Shown here in pieces: positions 17,317-26,443 of a stretch of DNA of 64,000 nt; the stretch's first letter is position 1, and every line of letters begins with the position of its first letter. The DNA comes from Candidatus Paceibacterota bacterium (GTDB taxonomy: Bacteria; Verrucomicrobiota; Verrucomicrobiia; Limisphaerales; UBA8199). A program made the position numbers and the translations under genes. The notes under the pieces were generated by a model that had not been told where the DNA came from, ran no database searches, and worked only from the letters and a program-made list of their open reading frames with translations. Location: positions 1-64,000 of the forward strand of contig DAOTCE010000002.1 in assembly GCA_035452965.1 (NCBI GenBank). Direction: 5' to 3'.

Positions 17317-18597
17317 CTAAGCGCGCGGCGGGAGTTTCTTCTCCACCTTCGTTTTTTCCAGCACGACGTAGCGCGGCAGGCCGGCTTCGACCGGGAACTT
17401 GACCTCGCCCTCGACCAATGGCCGGGCGTAAGCAACAAACTTCTCGTTGGGCAGGTAGCCGTCTTCGCTGATCCAGTCGCGCGGGATGAAATGCTCGACG
17501 TTAGCAATGTCAGCCAGCGGCTGGAGGCCGGTGCTCCACTTAACCGAGCCGTCGGGCTGCGCTTCCCGTACTATCTTGACCATGTAACCGCTCTGGCCGG
17601 CAACGGCTGCCTTGACGGCGGCTTCGCCGCAGGCAAAGGCGTTGGAGGCATCGGTCAGGCTCGCGCTGTGGGCCGCCGCGCGCTGGGCGTAGCCGAGCAG
17701 CACGGTGCGGGTCTTGGTGTTGAGCCTGCCTTGCACGAGTTCTTTGAGTTCTTCCGCCGCCCCTGCCAGCACGGGGTGGCCAAAGGCATCCAGCCGGGTC
17801 TTGTCGGCGCCGACCTCGTGGCCAGTGGGGTCCTTGATGCCTTCGCCGACAACCACCACGCAGTACTTGTAGGCGGCCACTGTCTCCTTGACCTTGGCGA
17901 GGAACTTCTCCTCCTCGAAGGGCAGTTCGGGCAGCAAAATGATGTGGGGCGGGTTGGCCGAGTGGCCACGCTTGGCCAGGACGGTGCCAGCGGCGATCCA
18001 GCCTGCCGAACGGCCCATCACTTCGATTATGCAGCAAGAGCCGTCGTCGGTCGCCATGCTCCCCACATCGAGGCCGACTTCCATGACGGTCGTCGCGTTG
18101 TACTTGATCACGGAACCATAGCCGGGGCAGTTGTCCGTGTGAGGCAGGTCGTTGTCAATGGTCTTGGGCACGCCCATGACTCGCATCACGTAACCGCGCT
18201 TGATGGCCTCTTCATGGATCTTGTGCGAGGTATCCTGCGAGTCGTTGCCGCCGATGTAGGCAAAGTAGCGAATGCTATGCGCCTCGAAGACCTGAAAGAG
18301 GCGGTCCATATCCCGGGCGGCCTGCTCTGGCTTCTTCTTGAAATCAATCTTGTAGCGGCACGTGCCCAACGCGGCGGCGGGCGTGTATTTCAGCCCGTCG
18401 ATGGTCCGAGCCTTCTCGTCGTTAATGTCCACCAGTTCCTCGTTGAGGATGCCAAGGATGCCATTGGCGCCGCCGTAGATTTCCTCAATGCAGTCATGCC
18501 GTCCTGCTTCCTGGATGACGCCGGCCAGACTGGCATTGATGACGGACGTCGGCCCGCCAGATTGTGCCACTAACAAGTTTCCGTTTAGCTCTGACAT
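17317..18597 (-). CDS. pfp: Pyrophosphate-dependent 6-phosphofructokinase
   Basis: 426 aa. It interconverts fructose-6-phosphate and fructose-1,6-bisphosphate using pyrophosphate, making glycolysis reversible. The sequence shows GGNDS (116-120) and PKTIDND (144-150). Asp in the fourth position of the first motif and Lys in the second are the established markers of PPi rather than ATP use. GYGSVIKYNATT, EVMGRSAGWIA and the catalytic Asp-148 are intact. PPi-dependent enzymes are frequent in Planctomycetota-Verrucomicrobiota. The gene is monocistronic; the 348-bp gap upstream separates it from the divergent adenosine deaminase. Confidence 0.92.
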   Translation of the reverse strand: MSELNGNLLVAQSGGPTSVINASLAGVIQEAGRHDCIEEIYGGANGILGILNEELVDINDEKARTIDGLKYTPAAALGTCRYKIDFKKKPEQAARDMDRLFQVFEAHSIRYFAYIGGNDSQDTSHKIHEEAIKRGYVMRVMGVPKTIDNDLPHTDNCPGYGSVIKYNATTVMEVGLDVGSMATDDGSCCIIEVMGRSAGWIAAGTVLAKRGHSANPPHIILLPELPFEEEKFLAKVKETVAAYKYCVVVVGEGIKDPTGHEVGADKTRLDAFGHPVLAGAAEELKELVQGRLNTKTRTVLLGYAQRAAAHSASLTDASNAFACGEAAVKAAVAGQSGYMVKIVREAQPDGSVKWSTGLQPLADIANVEHFIPRDWISEDGYLPNEKFVAYARPLVEGEVKFPVEAGLPRYVVLEKTKVEKKLPPRA

Positions 18598-18945
18598 AAT
18601 ATTTTAATTAATTCGGTAGTTACGCTGACCCCATTTAGTCCTGCAACTTTGGAAGCCCTTCCCAAATTGGGGTGCCACCCTGCCAGCGAACCGGACAACT
18701 GTCAAAGAGGAAATCGCATGAAATTACCTGCCGCGAAGAAGCCCGGGGCCTCAGCGAAGGCAAGGCGGGCAGTCCTCTGCACGGTGTACGGATGGTCTGA
18801 CGTGTTTATGAGCGGCGGTTCGGAAACAGCAGCTTGGCAACGCCTCGTGGTTTTCACTCTGTCGCCGGCCTGCCGACTGAGTGCGACTGAGTTTCCGATT
18901 GCTTTCCAGCCCGGTATTGTCCTTCATTCGCGGACGCGGCCAGCC
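18598..18945. other. Divergent promoter region between pfp and the adenosine deaminase gene
   Basis: No independent gene is seen. One frame is open from 18649 straight into the deaminase gene, and ATG 18718 has a good Shine-Dalgarno sequence (AGAGGAAA, 4 nt spacing). It could be an extended start for the deaminase or a leader peptide. The translated 76 residues show no conserved pattern, so I keep 18946 as the start. Confidence 0.45.
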
Positions 18946-19959
18946 ATGAAGTGTTTTGACGCATACTACAACCGCCTCCCCAAAGCCGAGCTCCACTGTC
19001 ATCTCGAAGGTGCCATCCGGACGGCGACGATCATTGACATCGCCCGCCAGCACGGGCTCAAGCTGCCCGCTGACGATGAGTCCGCGCTGAACCCCCACGT
19101 CAAGGTCTATGACCAGCTCAAGGATTTGGGGGCTGTGCTCGAGGCGTTCCGCATTGCACAATACAGCATCGTTTCCCCGGAGGCGGTGGAACGCATTGCC
19201 GACGAACTCTTCGAGGATGCAAACGCGCAAAACATCAAGCTGCTGGAGGTACGCTTCTCGCCAGATTGGGCGTTTAGCGGCCACCGGCTGGATTGGGACG
19301 AAGCCCTGGCGGGCATCTTGCGGGCCAAAGAGCGCGCCGTTACCCGCTTTGGGATGGCGGTCGGCTTGATCGCCATCACCTCGCGCAGTCTGGGGGCCGG
19401 CTCCTGTGAGAAGACGGTTGACTGGGCCGTCCGCTGGAAAGGCCAGGTCTGCGGCATTGACCTGGCGGACACCGAAACCGCACACTCCATCGGCGAATTC
19501 GTGCGCCCGGTCCTGAAGGCGAAGGAAGCCGGGCTCAATGTGACGGTCCATTCCGGCGAGGACACGCCCGCCTCGGCGGTGCTGGAGACCATTCACGCCG
19601 TCAACCCGGACCGGATCGGGCACGGCACACATGTCATCCACGACCCGGCTGCGGTGGAGTTGGTCAAGGAGTCCGGGGTGACGCTGGAGATGTGTCCGTG
19701 GAGCAACTACTTGACGAACTCCGTCAGGCGCATCGAGGATCATCCGCTCAAACAGTTGTTCGACCGGGGCGTGCGGGTCACCATCAACTCCGACGACCCG
19801 GAGGTGCTGGATACGAACCTGAACAACGAATACCGCATCGCCCACGAAATCCTGGGCCTGAGCCTGGAGGACATCGCCGCGTGCAACCGTTGCGCGGTGG
19901 AGGCCTCGTTCATTCCCCAAGCCGAGAAGCAGGCCGTGGTTCAGACGTATTTCCAGTGA
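18946..19959 (+). CDS. add: Adenosine deaminase
   Basis: 337 aa. It is a zinc metallohydrolase of purine salvage, converting adenosine to inosine (a related adenine deaminase role is possible). Metal and catalytic motifs: KAELHCHLEG (His-17, His-19), VTVHSGED (zinc His plus catalytic Glu region), RIGHGTHV (His acting in catalysis) and INSDDPEV (zinc Asp). Length and order are normal for the family. The chosen start puts the metal motif at the usual distance from the N-terminus, although it lacks a clear ribosome-binding site; see the upstream alternative at 18718. No purine transport or nucleoside phosphorylase gene is nearby. Confidence 0.9.
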   Translation: MKCFDAYYNRLPKAELHCHLEGAIRTATIIDIARQHGLKLPADDESALNPHVKVYDQLKDLGAVLEAFRIAQYSIVSPEAVERIADELFEDANAQNIKLLEVRFSPDWAFSGHRLDWDEALAGILRAKERAVTRFGMAVGLIAITSRSLGAGSCEKTVDWAVRWKGQVCGIDLADTETAHSIGEFVRPVLKAKEAGLNVTVHSGEDTPASAVLETIHAVNPDRIGHGTHVIHDPAAVELVKESGVTLEMCPWSNYLTNSVRRIEDHPLKQLFDRGVRVTINSDDPEVLDTNLNNEYRIAHEILGLSLEDIAACNRCAVEASFIPQAEKQAVVQTYFQ

Positions 19960-20158
19960 CCAGCCAGCGGTCGGCTGAGGGGCGCGGAGTTGGTGAAGTC
20001 GCAAGCTGCCGACACCCGCACTATTCCCGAATGCACGATTTGTGCTTGGCTGCGCGATTCCCCGGCGGGCGACTTGCGCTGGCGCACCTATCGTGCGAAT
20101 GGTGACACAGGAGCCGGCAGAAATTACGCAAGGCCGATTCCATGCAAATCACAATAGA

Positions 20159-20899
20159 ATGAACTCGACCATGATGACGCGCAGACAAGCCTTGAAGACA
20201 ACCGCACTGGCGTCCGTGGCCTGTTCTACGGTCGCGGTCTTGCGCAGCGTGAAGGCTCAACCCGCGCCAGGACCGGCTCCGGCGGCAGGACCATTTACGT
20301 TGCCGCCGCTGCCTTACGCCTTTGACGCGCTAGAGCCTCACATTGACGCGCTGACCATGCAGATTCACCACGACAAGCACCATGCGGCCTACGTGGCGGG
20401 CTTGAACAAGGCCGCGGCCGAGATCCCCGCCATCGGCAAGCAGCCGGTGGAGAAGTTGCTCAGGGACTTGAACGCCGTGCCGGAGAAGGTGCGCACCGCG
20501 GTCCGCAATCATGGCGGCGGGCACTATAACCACACGTTGTTCTGGCAAATGATGAGAAAGGGCGGCAGCCAACCTTCGGGCGAGCTGCTCAAAGCTATCG
20601 AGAAGCGGTTCGGGAGTCTTGCCCTTTTCAAGGACGCCTTCACCAAGGCGGCTTTGGGTCAGTTTGGCAGCGGTTGGGCCTGGCTGGTCCTGCGGGCCGA
20701 CAAAAAGTTGGAGATCGAGCCGACCCCGAATCAGGATTCGCCGATCAGCCAAAGCCGGCTGCCCTTGCTCGGGGTTGATGTCTGGGAGCACGCCTACTAC
20801 TTGAAATATCAGAACCGCCGGCCGGAATACGTGGCGGCGTTCTTCAATGTGATCAACTGGGACTTCGTCTCCGAGCGCTACCAGAAGTCGCTCGACTGA
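20159..20899 (+). CDS. Tat-exported Fe/Mn superoxide dismutase
   Basis: 246 aa, about 45 longer than cytoplasmic SODs because of an N-terminal leader. MMTRRQALKTTALASVACS is a twin-arginine signal, indicating export in folded, metal-loaded form. The mature enzyme has all metal ligands of the Fe/Mn family: His in IHHDKHH, His in GGGHYNHTLFW, and the Asp/His pair in GVDVWEHAYYLKY. It dismutates superoxide to oxygen and peroxide. Iron versus manganese preference is not clear by eye. ATG 20171 is an alternative start that still keeps the Tat motif. A periplasmic location would protect against external superoxide. Confidence 0.87.
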   Translation: MNSTMMTRRQALKTTALASVACSTVAVLRSVKAQPAPGPAPAAGPFTLPPLPYAFDALEPHIDALTMQIHHDKHHAAYVAGLNKAAAEIPAIGKQPVEKLLRDLNAVPEKVRTAVRNHGGGHYNHTLFWQMMRKGGSQPSGELLKAIEKRFGSLALFKDAFTKAALGQFGSGWAWLVLRADKKLEIEPTPNQDSPISQSRLPLLGVDVWEHAYYLKYQNRRPEYVAAFFNVINWDFVSERYQKSLD

Positions 20900-21065
20900 G
20901 GCAACGCCCGTCAGTTACCTTATCTATTCATAGTAGTGCCGGCCAGGGCCAACTGACATTGGCGGCTACAATTCCTTCATCCGCGCCTTGTCGCTTCCGT
21001 GCCGCCGGTTCGACTTTCAAATCCGCGCCAAACCGGCTACTTTATCACCCATAGACACTGCCGCC

Positions 21066-22223
21066 ATGAGCAGCACGACCATTTACTACTTCGACAATAA
21101 CGCTACGACACGTGTGGCACCAGAGGTGGTGGAGGCAATGCTCCCTTTTCTGCGCGATTACTGGGGCAACCCGTCCAGCACTTACACCTTCGGGCGGCAG
21201 CTTGGCAACCATCTGGACGAAGCACGGGCCAGGGTCGCCGCGCTGATCAACGCCGAACCCCGGGAGATCGTCTTCACCAGTTGCGGCACTGAAAGCAACA
21301 ACTCGGCCATCCAGAGCGCCCTGGCCACGCAACCCGACAAGCGCCACGTCCTGACCACCGCCGTCGAGCACTCCGCCAACATCAAATGCTGCGAACTCCT
21401 CCAGAAACGGGGTTACGCTGTTACCTTCCTCCCCGTTGCCTCGGACGGAGCACTCGACCTCGAGCTGCTGGAAAAGTCCATTCGCGCCGACACGGCCATC
21501 GTCTCGGTCATGTGGGCCAACAATGAGACCGGCGTCCTGTTCCCCATCCGCGACATCGCCGCCATTTGCCACCGCAAAGGGGCCCTGTTCCACACCGATG
21601 CCGTCCAGACTCCGGGCAAACTCAAGATTGACGTGCGGGAACTCGACGTGGATTTCCTCTCGTTGTCCGCGCACAAGCTGCACGCGCCCAAGGGCATCGG
21701 GCTGCTCTACCTCAAGCGCCGGGTCAAATACCAGCCCTACATCGTCGGCGGCGGGCAGGAGCGTGGACGGCGCGGCGGCACCGAGAACGTCGCCAACATC
21801 GTCGCCTTTGGCCGCGCGGCGGAACTGGCCCGGGCGAATCTCGACGAGGAGAACACCCGCGTTCGCGCCCTCCGCGACAAGCTGGAGGCCGGCATCCTGC
21901 AAGGCATTCCCGGAACCGCGCGCAACGGCGCCCGAGAACCGCGCCTGCCCAACACCAGCAACATCGCCTTCGAGGGCGTCGAGGCGGAAGGCATCCTGAT
22001 GCTGCTGGACCAGGCGGACATCTGCGCTTCGAGCGGGTCGGCCTGCACCACCGGCTCGCTCGACCCGTCGCACGTGCTGACCGCGATGGGCTGCGACGCC
22101 GCGCGCGCGCGAAGCAGCATCCGCTTCAGCCTGAGCATCTACAACACGGAGGACGAAGTGGAATACGTGCTCCGACATCTGCCCGGCATCATCGCCAGAC
22201 TCCGTGCCGGCGCGCCCGCCTAG
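21066..22223 (+). CDS. Cysteine desulfurase (NifS/IscS family)
   Basis: 385 aa. It is a PLP enzyme that takes sulfur from cysteine for Fe-S clusters or tRNA thiolation. The PLP-binding Lys is in SAHKLHAPKG (Lys-204), and the active Cys sits in SSGSACTTG (Cys-327), the long-loop group I arrangement. The N-terminus YFDNNATTRVAPEV and the motif GTESNN are typical. It has no iscU, nifU or iscA neighbour, so the sulfur acceptor is not evident. Its end overlaps the end of the convergent Mut7-C gene by 4 bp. The ATG at 21066 was chosen over a longer in-frame extension that lacks conserved residues. Confidence 0.9.
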   Translation: MSSTTIYYFDNNATTRVAPEVVEAMLPFLRDYWGNPSSTYTFGRQLGNHLDEARARVAALINAEPREIVFTSCGTESNNSAIQSALATQPDKRHVLTTAVEHSANIKCCELLQKRGYAVTFLPVASDGALDLELLEKSIRADTAIVSVMWANNETGVLFPIRDIAAICHRKGALFHTDAVQTPGKLKIDVRELDVDFLSLSAHKLHAPKGIGLLYLKRRVKYQPYIVGGGQERGRRGGTENVANIVAFGRAAELARANLDEENTRVRALRDKLEAGILQGIPGTARNGAREPRLPNTSNIAFEGVEAEGILMLLDQADICASSGSACTTGSLDPSHVLTAMGCDAARARSSIRFSLSIYNTEDEVEYVLRHLPGIIARLRAGAPA

Positions 22224-22921
22224 TTTGCCTGGCCCCTCCCGCTCCCGTCGCGGTTTAGCGCGGCCAGGGCCCCCAGGATGCGCTGCCAATGGGTGCCGTG
22301 CCAGAAGAGCTTGTCGCAGCGAGCGCAGATAAAGTATTCGTCGCGCCAACGAAAGGTGCGGGGTGGTATTCGTTCGCGCAGAGCTTCTTTGGCAACCGGA
22401 CGCAGTTCACCGCCGCAACTCATGCAGCGTGCCCCGCGCAACGTGAGGTCGAATTCGCGGATTACCAGCACCAGTTGCTTTGCGATGCTCAGCGTCGGCG
22501 GAAGCCAGAAGGAAGGAATGATCTCGTCCCGCAGAAGGCGACGCTCCATCAACATGCCATCGGTAGTCAGGACAGTGGCGGAGGTGGCTTGTGCTTCGCG
22601 CAGCAGCTCGTCGTCGGCGATGTCCGGCTGCCAGTGGGCATCGTAGCCCGCAGCCCGCAACCACCGGGCCAGGCCGCCCAGGCCGGCATCGCACAGGAAC
22701 AGGTACGGGATGGGCGCAGGATCCGACCTCGGAAGAGGCCTGCGGGCGGCGAGTTGTTCATACACCCGGTCCAGGGCGTCAGCGAGAGAGATTTCGTCGT
22801 GCGCGCTCAGGTCATGCGCTTTCGCGAGCAGCCACTGGACACCCTGGTCCAATCGCCGGGCCCGCGCCTGGCGCAAGCGCCTGCGAAACCGGGCTTCGTA
22901 GCCTCTGCGAATACGGCTCAC
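22220..22921 (-). CDS. Mut7-C RNase-domain protein
   Basis: About 233 aa from a GTG start at 22921 (VSRIRRGYEARF); no ATG is available near the conserved N-terminus. The region FLCDAGLGGLARWLRAAGYD...VLTTDGMLMERR is the Mut7-C domain, a PIN-related fold predicted to act on RNA. It is followed by paired zinc-binding cysteines CMSCGGEL and CARCDKLFWHGTHW. The arginine-rich N-terminal 70 residues (RFRRRLRQARARR) may bind nucleic acid and replace the ubiquitin-like domain found in some homologues. Biochemical function in bacteria is unestablished. It is divergent from the beta-propeller gene at 23000. Confidence 0.78.
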   Translation of the reverse strand: MSRIRRGYEARFRRRLRQARARRLDQGVQWLLAKAHDLSAHDEISLADALDRVYEQLAARRPLPRSDPAPIPYLFLCDAGLGGLARWLRAAGYDAHWQPDIADDELLREAQATSATVLTTDGMLMERRLLRDEIIPSFWLPPTLSIAKQLVLVIREFDLTLRGARCMSCGGELRPVAKEALRERIPPRTFRWRDEYFICARCDKLFWHGTHWQRILGALAALNRDGSGRGQAN

Positions 22922-22999
22922 GCTCGCAGTGTAGCCGCAAAGCAGCACGGGGAACGCAAAATCTTCGCTTCCTTCGCGCCAGCTGTGGTAAAAAGGGCT

Positions 23000-24193
23000 A
23001 TGAAGTGGTGCTTGAGAGCGGCAGTGATGGTGCTGGCGCCGGCGTTGTCCGCCGCGGATTGGCCCCAGTGGCGCGGGCCCGGTCGCGATGGAGTCACCTC
23101 GGAGCAGGTCAGCGCGCAGTGGTCCGCCGAGGGGCCCAAGGTGCTTTGGCGGGCGTCGGTTGGCACGGGGTTCTCCTCGATCTCCATCAGCGAAGGCAGG
23201 GCTTACACACTGGGCAACACGAACGATCAGGACACGGTCTGGTGCTTCGAGGCCGATAGCGGAAGGACGCTTTGGCGACACACATACGCGGCGAAGCTTG
23301 GCCCGCAGTGGTACGAAGGCGGTCCCGGGTCAACACCCACTGTCGTTGCCGGCCGGGTGTTCACGATCAGCAAGTGGGGGGACGTGTTCTGCCTCGACGC
23401 GGTCAAAGGTGACGTCATCTGGCAGCGTGATTTGCGCCAGGCCGACTTCAAGCCGAACCGCTGGGGTTTTGCAGGCTCGCCGCTCGTCTGGGGCGACAAA
23501 GTCATTCTCAACGCCGGGACAGCGGGCATCGCGCTGGATCGTGACACAGGCCGCGTCGTGTGGTCCAACGGCACCAACGTTGCCGGCTATGCCAGCCCAA
23601 CCCGTTTCGCTTCCGGCGGGCGGGAGTGTGTGCTGATGTTTGCCGCCAAACACCTCGTCGCCCTGGACCCGCAGAACGGACGCGAGCTGTGGCGACAGTT
23701 CTGGGAGACGGACTGGGACACCAACAACGCGGACCCGCTGGTGCACGGCGGGCGCATCTTTATCTCCAGCTTCAGCCGCGGCTGCGGTCTGCTGGCCGTG
23801 CGCGAAGGCGCGACACGGTTTGTCTATACCAACAATGCGATGCACATGCATCTCAGCCCCGGGGTGGTGCGGGGAGACTATCTGTATGCGTTCAGCGGCG
23901 AGGCCAAGCGGGACACGGACCTGCGCTGCGTGCACTTGCCGACTGGCGAGTTGAAATGGGCGAGCAAGGACCCCACGTTCGGCTCGTTAATCCTGGCCGG
24001 GGACAGGTTGATTGTGCTTTCCGACAAAGGCGAGTTGCTGATGGCCGAGGCCTCGCCGGACGATTTTAAGCCTCTGGCGCGGGCCAAAGTGCTGAGCGGC
24101 CTGTGCTGGACACCGCCGACGCTGGCCAACGGTCGGCTCTACGTCCGCAATGCGCGCGGGGAGGTGCGCTGCCTCGAACTCCCCTCACGGTGA
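23000..24193 (+). CDS. Exported PQQ-like beta-propeller protein
   Basis: 397 aa. A signal peptide (about 1-18) is followed immediately by DWPQWRGPGRDGVTSE, the recurrent N-terminus of secreted planctomycete/verrucomicrobial PQQ-like propellers. Repeats with the pattern LDxxxGxxxWxR (for example ALDPQNGRELWRQF, ALDRDTGRVVWSN) give about seven blades. Residues that bind PQQ in true dehydrogenases are not evident, so this is probably a non-enzymatic or structural propeller. The gene converges on the CocE-like hydrolase, whose end it overlaps by 9 bp. The ATG at 23000 was chosen because it begins the signal peptide. Confidence 0.82.
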   Translation: MKWCLRAAVMVLAPALSAADWPQWRGPGRDGVTSEQVSAQWSAEGPKVLWRASVGTGFSSISISEGRAYTLGNTNDQDTVWCFEADSGRTLWRHTYAAKLGPQWYEGGPGSTPTVVAGRVFTISKWGDVFCLDAVKGDVIWQRDLRQADFKPNRWGFAGSPLVWGDKVILNAGTAGIALDRDTGRVVWSNGTNVAGYASPTRFASGGRECVLMFAAKHLVALDPQNGRELWRQFWETDWDTNNADPLVHGGRIFISSFSRGCGLLAVREGATRFVYTNNAMHMHLSPGVVRGDYLYAFSGEAKRDTDLRCVHLPTGELKWASKDPTFGSLILAGDRLIVLSDKGELLMAEASPDDFKPLARAKVLSGLCWTPPTLANGRLYVRNARGEVRCLELPSR

Positions 24194-25945
24194 CTTGGGG
24201 TTGGGCACCCAGGGCAGAATGATCTTCGAGGGGTACACCTTGCCGTGACGGATGGTCTGGTGGGCGACGACCAGTCCGGCGTCGGCGTTCTGGTCCGCGG
24301 CGGTGTTATGGTTGCGGTCGTAGCTGGGGAAGTCGGAACTGGTAACATCCAGGCGGATGCGATGCCCGGGCAGGAAGGCGTTGGAGGTGGGACCCATGTG
24401 GATCCTGTATTTCACCACTTCGCCCGGCTTGATTAGTTTGGGTTTCGCCACGCCGTTCCGGTAACGGGCGCGCACCAGGCCCATGCAGGCATCGCGGGCC
24501 ATGCCGTCGGGAGCCACATCAATGAGCCGCACCACCCAGTCCGTGTCCGGCGCCGAGGAAACCGCGTACAGTTCGACTTCGGGCAGGCCCGTGACTTCGA
24601 CCCGCTCGGCCAAGGGCTCAGTCTGGTAAACGAGAATGTCCACCCGGTTGGAGAGCCGCCGCTGGTCGCTGGCACAGGTAAAGTTGCCCGGCAGGAAAAG
24701 CGTGGGGACCGGATCCTGCGGGTTGTAGGTGTATTCGTCCTGGCCGTCGGCGGCCGGACGCCGCCAGGCGAGCTTGCCATCGCCGGCGGGCGTGTTGGCC
24801 TGGCCATCGCTCGTGAGGTAGAGCGTCTTGGGGCGTGTCCGCCTGGGAGGCCACGAGACTTCGTCGCGCCATTGGTTGTCGCCCATCACGAAAATTCTCA
24901 CTGGAGCCTCGCGGTCCACGCCGTTGGGCTTGCCCTTGAGCCAGTAATCAAACCAGCGCACATCCAGCGCATCCAGGTTCAGGTCGGCCGCGGGACCAAA
25001 GTCAATGTTGCCGAATTTCCGGCCGCCGGGCGGGAAATGGGCCCACGGTCCTACCACCAGGCGCGACCCCTTGCGCGCTGCCTTGGTCTGGCCGTATTTC
25101 ACGAGCAACTGATAGAGCCGCATGTTGCCGTGTGCGTGATCATACCAACCCACGACCTCGAGGTTGGGCACCGTGACCCGCCGGCAGGCTTCGTCCAGCT
25201 TCCAGGGATCGTAGGTCGGGTGCTGCAGCCAGTGACGCAGATAGGGCATGTCGTCCTCGAAGACTTGCTGCGGCAAATCCAGCCACGGAAGGAAATGCAG
25301 CCACTGCTGGCCTTCCCCGCCGTCCCAGAGCGCGGAGGCCTCGGCTTCGGTGTGTGTGCCGGCCCGGTTGGCCCGCCGCCGCACGTCGGGCATCAGCGTT
25401 ACAATGGACCAGCGAAGGCGCCGCCCCGGCCGGATAGTTCCCGGCCCCTCGATTTCCGGGTAGGTGGCCGGAATGCTATGTGCCGACATGGCGCCCAGAG
25501 CCGGCGGCTGCAAGGCCGCCAGTTTCCACTGGTAGTACCCGCCGTACGAGAAGCCGATGGTTCCGACCTTTCCGCTGGCGCCGGGCAAACTGGCCGCCCA
25601 TTGCACAGTGTCATAGCCGTCCTCGGCATCATGCGTCTCCGGACGCAGCCACGACTCCCAGGTTCCATCCGACGCATACCGCCCGCGCACGTCCTGGCAG
25701 ACGACGATATAACCGCCCTTCACATACTCCACGAACTGTTTCTTGTGCTTGCCGTAGGGAGTCCGCCACACCAGCACCGGGTAGGGTCCCCCGCTGTCGG
25801 GCCGATGCACGTCGGACCGCAGCACGACGCCATCGCGCATCACGGTCGGGACGTTGGTTTCGATGATGACCCTGGGCTCGCCCGCCGCCGCACAAACTAC
25901 GGCGAGCCAGCTCAGCCACGGACTTGCTGCTCGCAGGCTCTTCAT
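24185..25945 (-). CDS. Exported CocE/NonD-family hydrolase
   Basis: 586 aa. A signal peptide (about 1-22) precedes an S15-type alpha/beta hydrolase domain (PF02129-like). GFSYGGYYQW places the nucleophile Ser at about residue 133, after VCQDVRGRYASDG, a family hallmark. The C-terminal half is the jelly-roll X-Pro dipeptidyl-peptidase C-terminal domain (about 370-575) with VRLIDVAPDGMARD. Such enzymes act as Xaa-Pro peptidases or as acyl ester and glutaryl-amide hydrolases; the substrate here is unknown. Upstream, at 134 bp from the start, lies one copy of the dispersed hairpin element. Confidence 0.85.
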   Translation of the reverse strand: MKSLRAASPWLSWLAVVCAAAGEPRVIIETNVPTVMRDGVVLRSDVHRPDSGGPYPVLVWRTPYGKHKKQFVEYVKGGYIVVCQDVRGRYASDGTWESWLRPETHDAEDGYDTVQWAASLPGASGKVGTIGFSYGGYYQWKLAALQPPALGAMSAHSIPATYPEIEGPGTIRPGRRLRWSIVTLMPDVRRRANRAGTHTEAEASALWDGGEGQQWLHFLPWLDLPQQVFEDDMPYLRHWLQHPTYDPWKLDEACRRVTVPNLEVVGWYDHAHGNMRLYQLLVKYGQTKAARKGSRLVVGPWAHFPPGGRKFGNIDFGPAADLNLDALDVRWFDYWLKGKPNGVDREAPVRIFVMGDNQWRDEVSWPPRRTRPKTLYLTSDGQANTPAGDGKLAWRRPAADGQDEYTYNPQDPVPTLFLPGNFTCASDQRRLSNRVDILVYQTEPLAERVEVTGLPEVELYAVSSAPDTDWVVRLIDVAPDGMARDACMGLVRARYRNGVAKPKLIKPGEVVKYRIHMGPTSNAFLPGHRIRLDVTSSDFPSYDRNHNTAADQNADAGLVVAHQTIRHGKVYPSKIILPWVPNPKSP

Positions 25946-26078
25946 GTTCTTGCCTCACACTCCCAATGTCACAGGTCCTTGGCCAGCCAAAATACAGTTC
26001 ATCGGCATATTCCCCCTTGTGCCCGTGAGCGGTTCATCACAATTCTCCGGCAATTGCCAACGGTGGTCTTCGCCCATT

Positions 26079-26302
26079 CAACCCGGATGGGCACCCCCGA
26101 CCTCCACTGTCCAAATTTTGGACAGTGAGGTTGCCTGGCTGCACTTTCCAGTCCCCGCTGACACCGGCACCTTTGGCTTGAGTTTACGATGACGGCACGG
26201 TGGTGCCCCGGTGTGTATCCCATGGGGAGCGATCCCCATGGGATACACACCGTAGCCAGACCGCACTGCCAAGCCATCCTCCAGCCAGTCGCAAGCCAAC
26301 GC
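26079..26302. repeat. Dispersed hairpin element, copy 1
   Basis: About 225 bp in a 498-bp gap without genes, inverted relative to copy 2 at 49616-49843. It contains (a) an 11-bp-arm palindrome at 26105-26127 (CACTGTCCAAA, centre T, complement) and (b) a hairpin at 26209-26252 with 20-bp perfect arms and loop GCGA. The spacing between the two centres is about 114 bp, matching 115 bp in copy 2. Flanks on both sides of each structure also align with copy 2 (for example GGCACCCCC near one end and AAGCCA near the other). It is either a small non-autonomous mobile element or a structured RNA/regulatory element. The rest of the gap shows nothing. Confidence 0.75.
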
Positions 26303-26443
26303 CAGCGTGTGACTGCCATAACGGCGGCATCACCCGTCTGGCGGTCGTGCTGGAGGCAGGAGGGGGATTGCCTGCCGCAGGGGTGCAGGTTGCGGCGCGC
26401 AGAGGACTACGCGCTCTGCCCGTGCACGAAGCACTGTTTTGGG

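Noticed and set aside
22289..22999. Long upstream extension of the beta-propeller gene
   Set aside because: This stretch is antisense to the Mut7-C gene; the signal peptide begins at 23000.
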